NCBI GenBank assembly: GCA_030524035.1 | Contig: JAUNHG010000001.1 | Coordinates: forward strand, 1 to 64,000 | From: Kocuria sp. | Lineage (GTDB): Bacteria; Actinomycetota; Actinomycetes; Actinomycetales; Micrococcaceae | Reading direction: 5' to 3' | DNA length: 64,000 nucleotides | Shown: piece after piece, positions 63,078 to 64,000 of the stretch | Numbering within the stretch: the stretch's first letter is position 1 | How the letters are laid out: every line of letters starts with the position of its first letter | Made by a program: the position numbers and the translations under genes | Notes under the pieces: generated by a model | Databases searched by the model: none | Seen by the model: only the letters and a program-made list of their open reading frames with translations | Told to the model about the DNA's origin: nothing

Positions 63078-63587
63078 CTAGGCCGTCCCGGACAGAGAAC
63101 AAGACTGGGCGTCCAGATGAGCTGCAATTAAAGCGGTGATGCGGCCAAGTTCGGCGGCGTCGTGCTCGTTCAGGGCCTCAAAAAGGATGGAGCGGACGGC
63201 TTTCACGTGCCCTGGTGCAGCTGCTTGCAGCGCGGCGCGACCAGCGTCAGTCAGTTCTACAAGTTGTGCGCGGCCATCATCAGGGCAAGCGTAGCGGCAG
63301 ATCAGCCCGCGTTTATCCATACGGTTGAGGTGATGAGACATGCGGGAGCGTTCCCATTCGAGCATGGTGGCAAGTTCTGTGATGCGGCAGGAACCTGCGG
63401 GGGCTTCGTTAAGGGTTACCAAAACCTCGTAGTCCTGCAGTGAAAGTCCTGAGTCCTGCTGCAATTGTTGACCAAGCCGGGCGGGTACTCGTGCGCTGGC
63501 AGAAAGCCAACTGCGCCAGATTCTCTGCTGATCGTCAGTAAGCCAGGGCACCTGCTGGGCTGATGAAGTTGGGTTTTCTGCGGCCAT
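63078..63587 (-). CDS. MarR-family transcription regulator
   Basis: This 169-residue protein has the winged-helix DNA-binding domain (LSLQDYEVLVTLNEAP, then ITELATMLEWERSRMSHHLNRMDKRGLI and the wing DDGRAQLVELTDAGR). It probably represses the monooxygenase operon lying downstream and its own gene; a ligand is not known. The ATG at 63587 starts MAAENPTSS; longer frames upstream overlap the operator. Confidence 0.9.
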   Translation of the reverse strand: MAAENPTSSAQQVPWLTDDQQRIWRSWLSASARVPARLGQQLQQDSGLSLQDYEVLVTLNEAPAGSCRITELATMLEWERSRMSHHLNRMDKRGLICRYACPDDGRAQLVELTDAGRAALQAAAPGHVKAVRSILFEALNEHDAAELGRITALIAAHLDAQSCSLSGTA

Positions 63588-63607
63588 ACTGCAAGTGTAG
63601 TAATAGA

Positions 63608-63619
63608 GTGATACGTCAC
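63608..63619. promoter_or_regulatory. candidate MarR operator upstream of marR
   Basis: GTGATACGTCAC is an inverted repeat (GTGA/TCAC) resembling the site at 62990-63003. It lies between the marR start and the divergent membrane protein gene, so it could control both. Confidence 0.5.
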
Positions 63620-63644
63620 CCAAATGTGTCATGAGTGTGCCAGG

Positions 63645-64000
63645 ATGCAAAGCGTGATCTCTGCCCCATCAAACTCCGCATCCACCGGTTCGGCCCCCGT
63701 GAAGCGCCGGCGTCGAGCCGAACGGCGATTATTACCCGTTGCCATCGGTTTGTGGGTGGTGTCCCTGGTGAGTTTTGCGCTGGCTTTTGTGTTGGGTAAT
63801 ACCGGGACGGCGGTCATGATGTCCGTCAGTTTCATGGGTGGCATTCTTCTGGCTGCGTTGGCGAACGTGGGGGCTTTTTTGGCGGCGCTGGCCAGTGTTG
63901 TGACGTACAAGAAACACCGACCCTGGAACGTGCTGGTGCTTGTGGGGATTGTGCTGATATCACCGGCCACATTGTTGATTCTGTTGCAGACGGCCTTGAC
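63645..64000 (+). CDS. membrane protein, 3' end beyond the window
   Basis: A frame opens at ATG 63645 (or GTG 63654) and stays open to the edge. After a short Ser/Thr-rich stretch and a basic cluster (KRRRRAERR), three hydrophobic segments are visible (VAIGLWVVSLVSFALAFVLG, MSVSFMGGILLAALANVG and VLVLVGIVLISPATLLIL). The family cannot be named. It is divergent from marR. Confidence 0.65.
   Translation, partial: MQSVISAPSNSASTGSAPVKRRRRAERRLLPVAIGLWVVSLVSFALAFVLGNTGTAVMMSVSFMGGILLAALANVGAFLAALASVVTYKKHRPWNVLVLVGIVLISPATLLILLQTAL

Overview
The window comes from the chromosomal replication-origin region of a mycolic-acid-type actinomycete (order Mycobacteriales, nearest in gene order to Corynebacterium, Lawsonella and Mycobacterium). 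This rests on the block rpmH-rnpA-yidD-yidC-jag-rsmG-parA-parB-cwlM-trxA-trxB-pseudokinase-murJ-NUDIX-pcnA on one side of dnaA, on dnaA-dnaN-recF-DUF721-gyrB-gyrA-DUF3566-tRNAIle-DLW39-tRNAAla on the other, and on moderate GC with many GTG starts. I cannot name the species. Several genes usually found in this neighbourhood (sigM and its anti-sigma factor, the DUF6049 gene, the pknB/crgA cluster next to ppiA) are missing, which suggests a compact or rearranged genome.

Layout. 1-18 kb is accessory or envelope related: an ABC exporter, an aldo/keto reductase followed by an MMPL transporter, a degenerate PAP2-like membrane protein, a Pro/Ser-rich anchored protein, an MFS sugar porter, a rhodanese followed by three tandem Tat-exported alpha/beta hydrolases, an AbiEi-like regulator, a zinc alcohol dehydrogenase, a VOC protein and a LysE exporter. 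The conserved rhomboid-ppiA-CwsA-like group lies at 17.5-19.7 kb, next to a cluster of DnaA boxes. 19.8-28.4 kb holds a DUF4190/DUF4352 protein, an Nramp-related transporter, a PIG-L deacetylase and a two-gene sugar PTS (IIA-HPr-EI fusion plus EIIBC). 28.5-40 kb is the minus-strand gyrase-recF-dnaN-dnaA arm with oriC at 37.8-38.3 kb and a second origin-like control region at 39.9-40.5 kb. 40.5-47 kb is the plus-strand rpmH-parB arm with seven exact parS sites. 47-53.8 kb is a minus-strand envelope and redox block. 53.9-61.1 kb is a plus-strand run from pcnA through two GT-C-type membrane proteins to rpsF-ssb-rpsR-rplI. The end holds a MarR-controlled flavin-dependent monooxygenase with its flavin reductase and a partial membrane protein.

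How it works together. The origin genes supply initiation (DnaA, oriC), the sliding clamp, recombination (RecF), topology (gyrase) and segregation (ParAB/parS), plus membrane insertion (YidC/YidD) and lipid II export (MurJ with a pseudokinase and the CwlM regulator).

Most notable: parS sites are written into the parB coding sequence as a repeated VSRET peptide, and another parS site forms the core of the parA terminator hairpin. Other points are a DnaA-box cluster 20 kb from oriC, a candidate S6:S18 leader that hides the rpsF ribosome binding site, a two-gene PTS with a Cys-less second IIB domain, and a Gly-to-Ser change in the quinolone region of GyrA. I see no CRISPR array, no intact insertion sequence and no rRNA operon.
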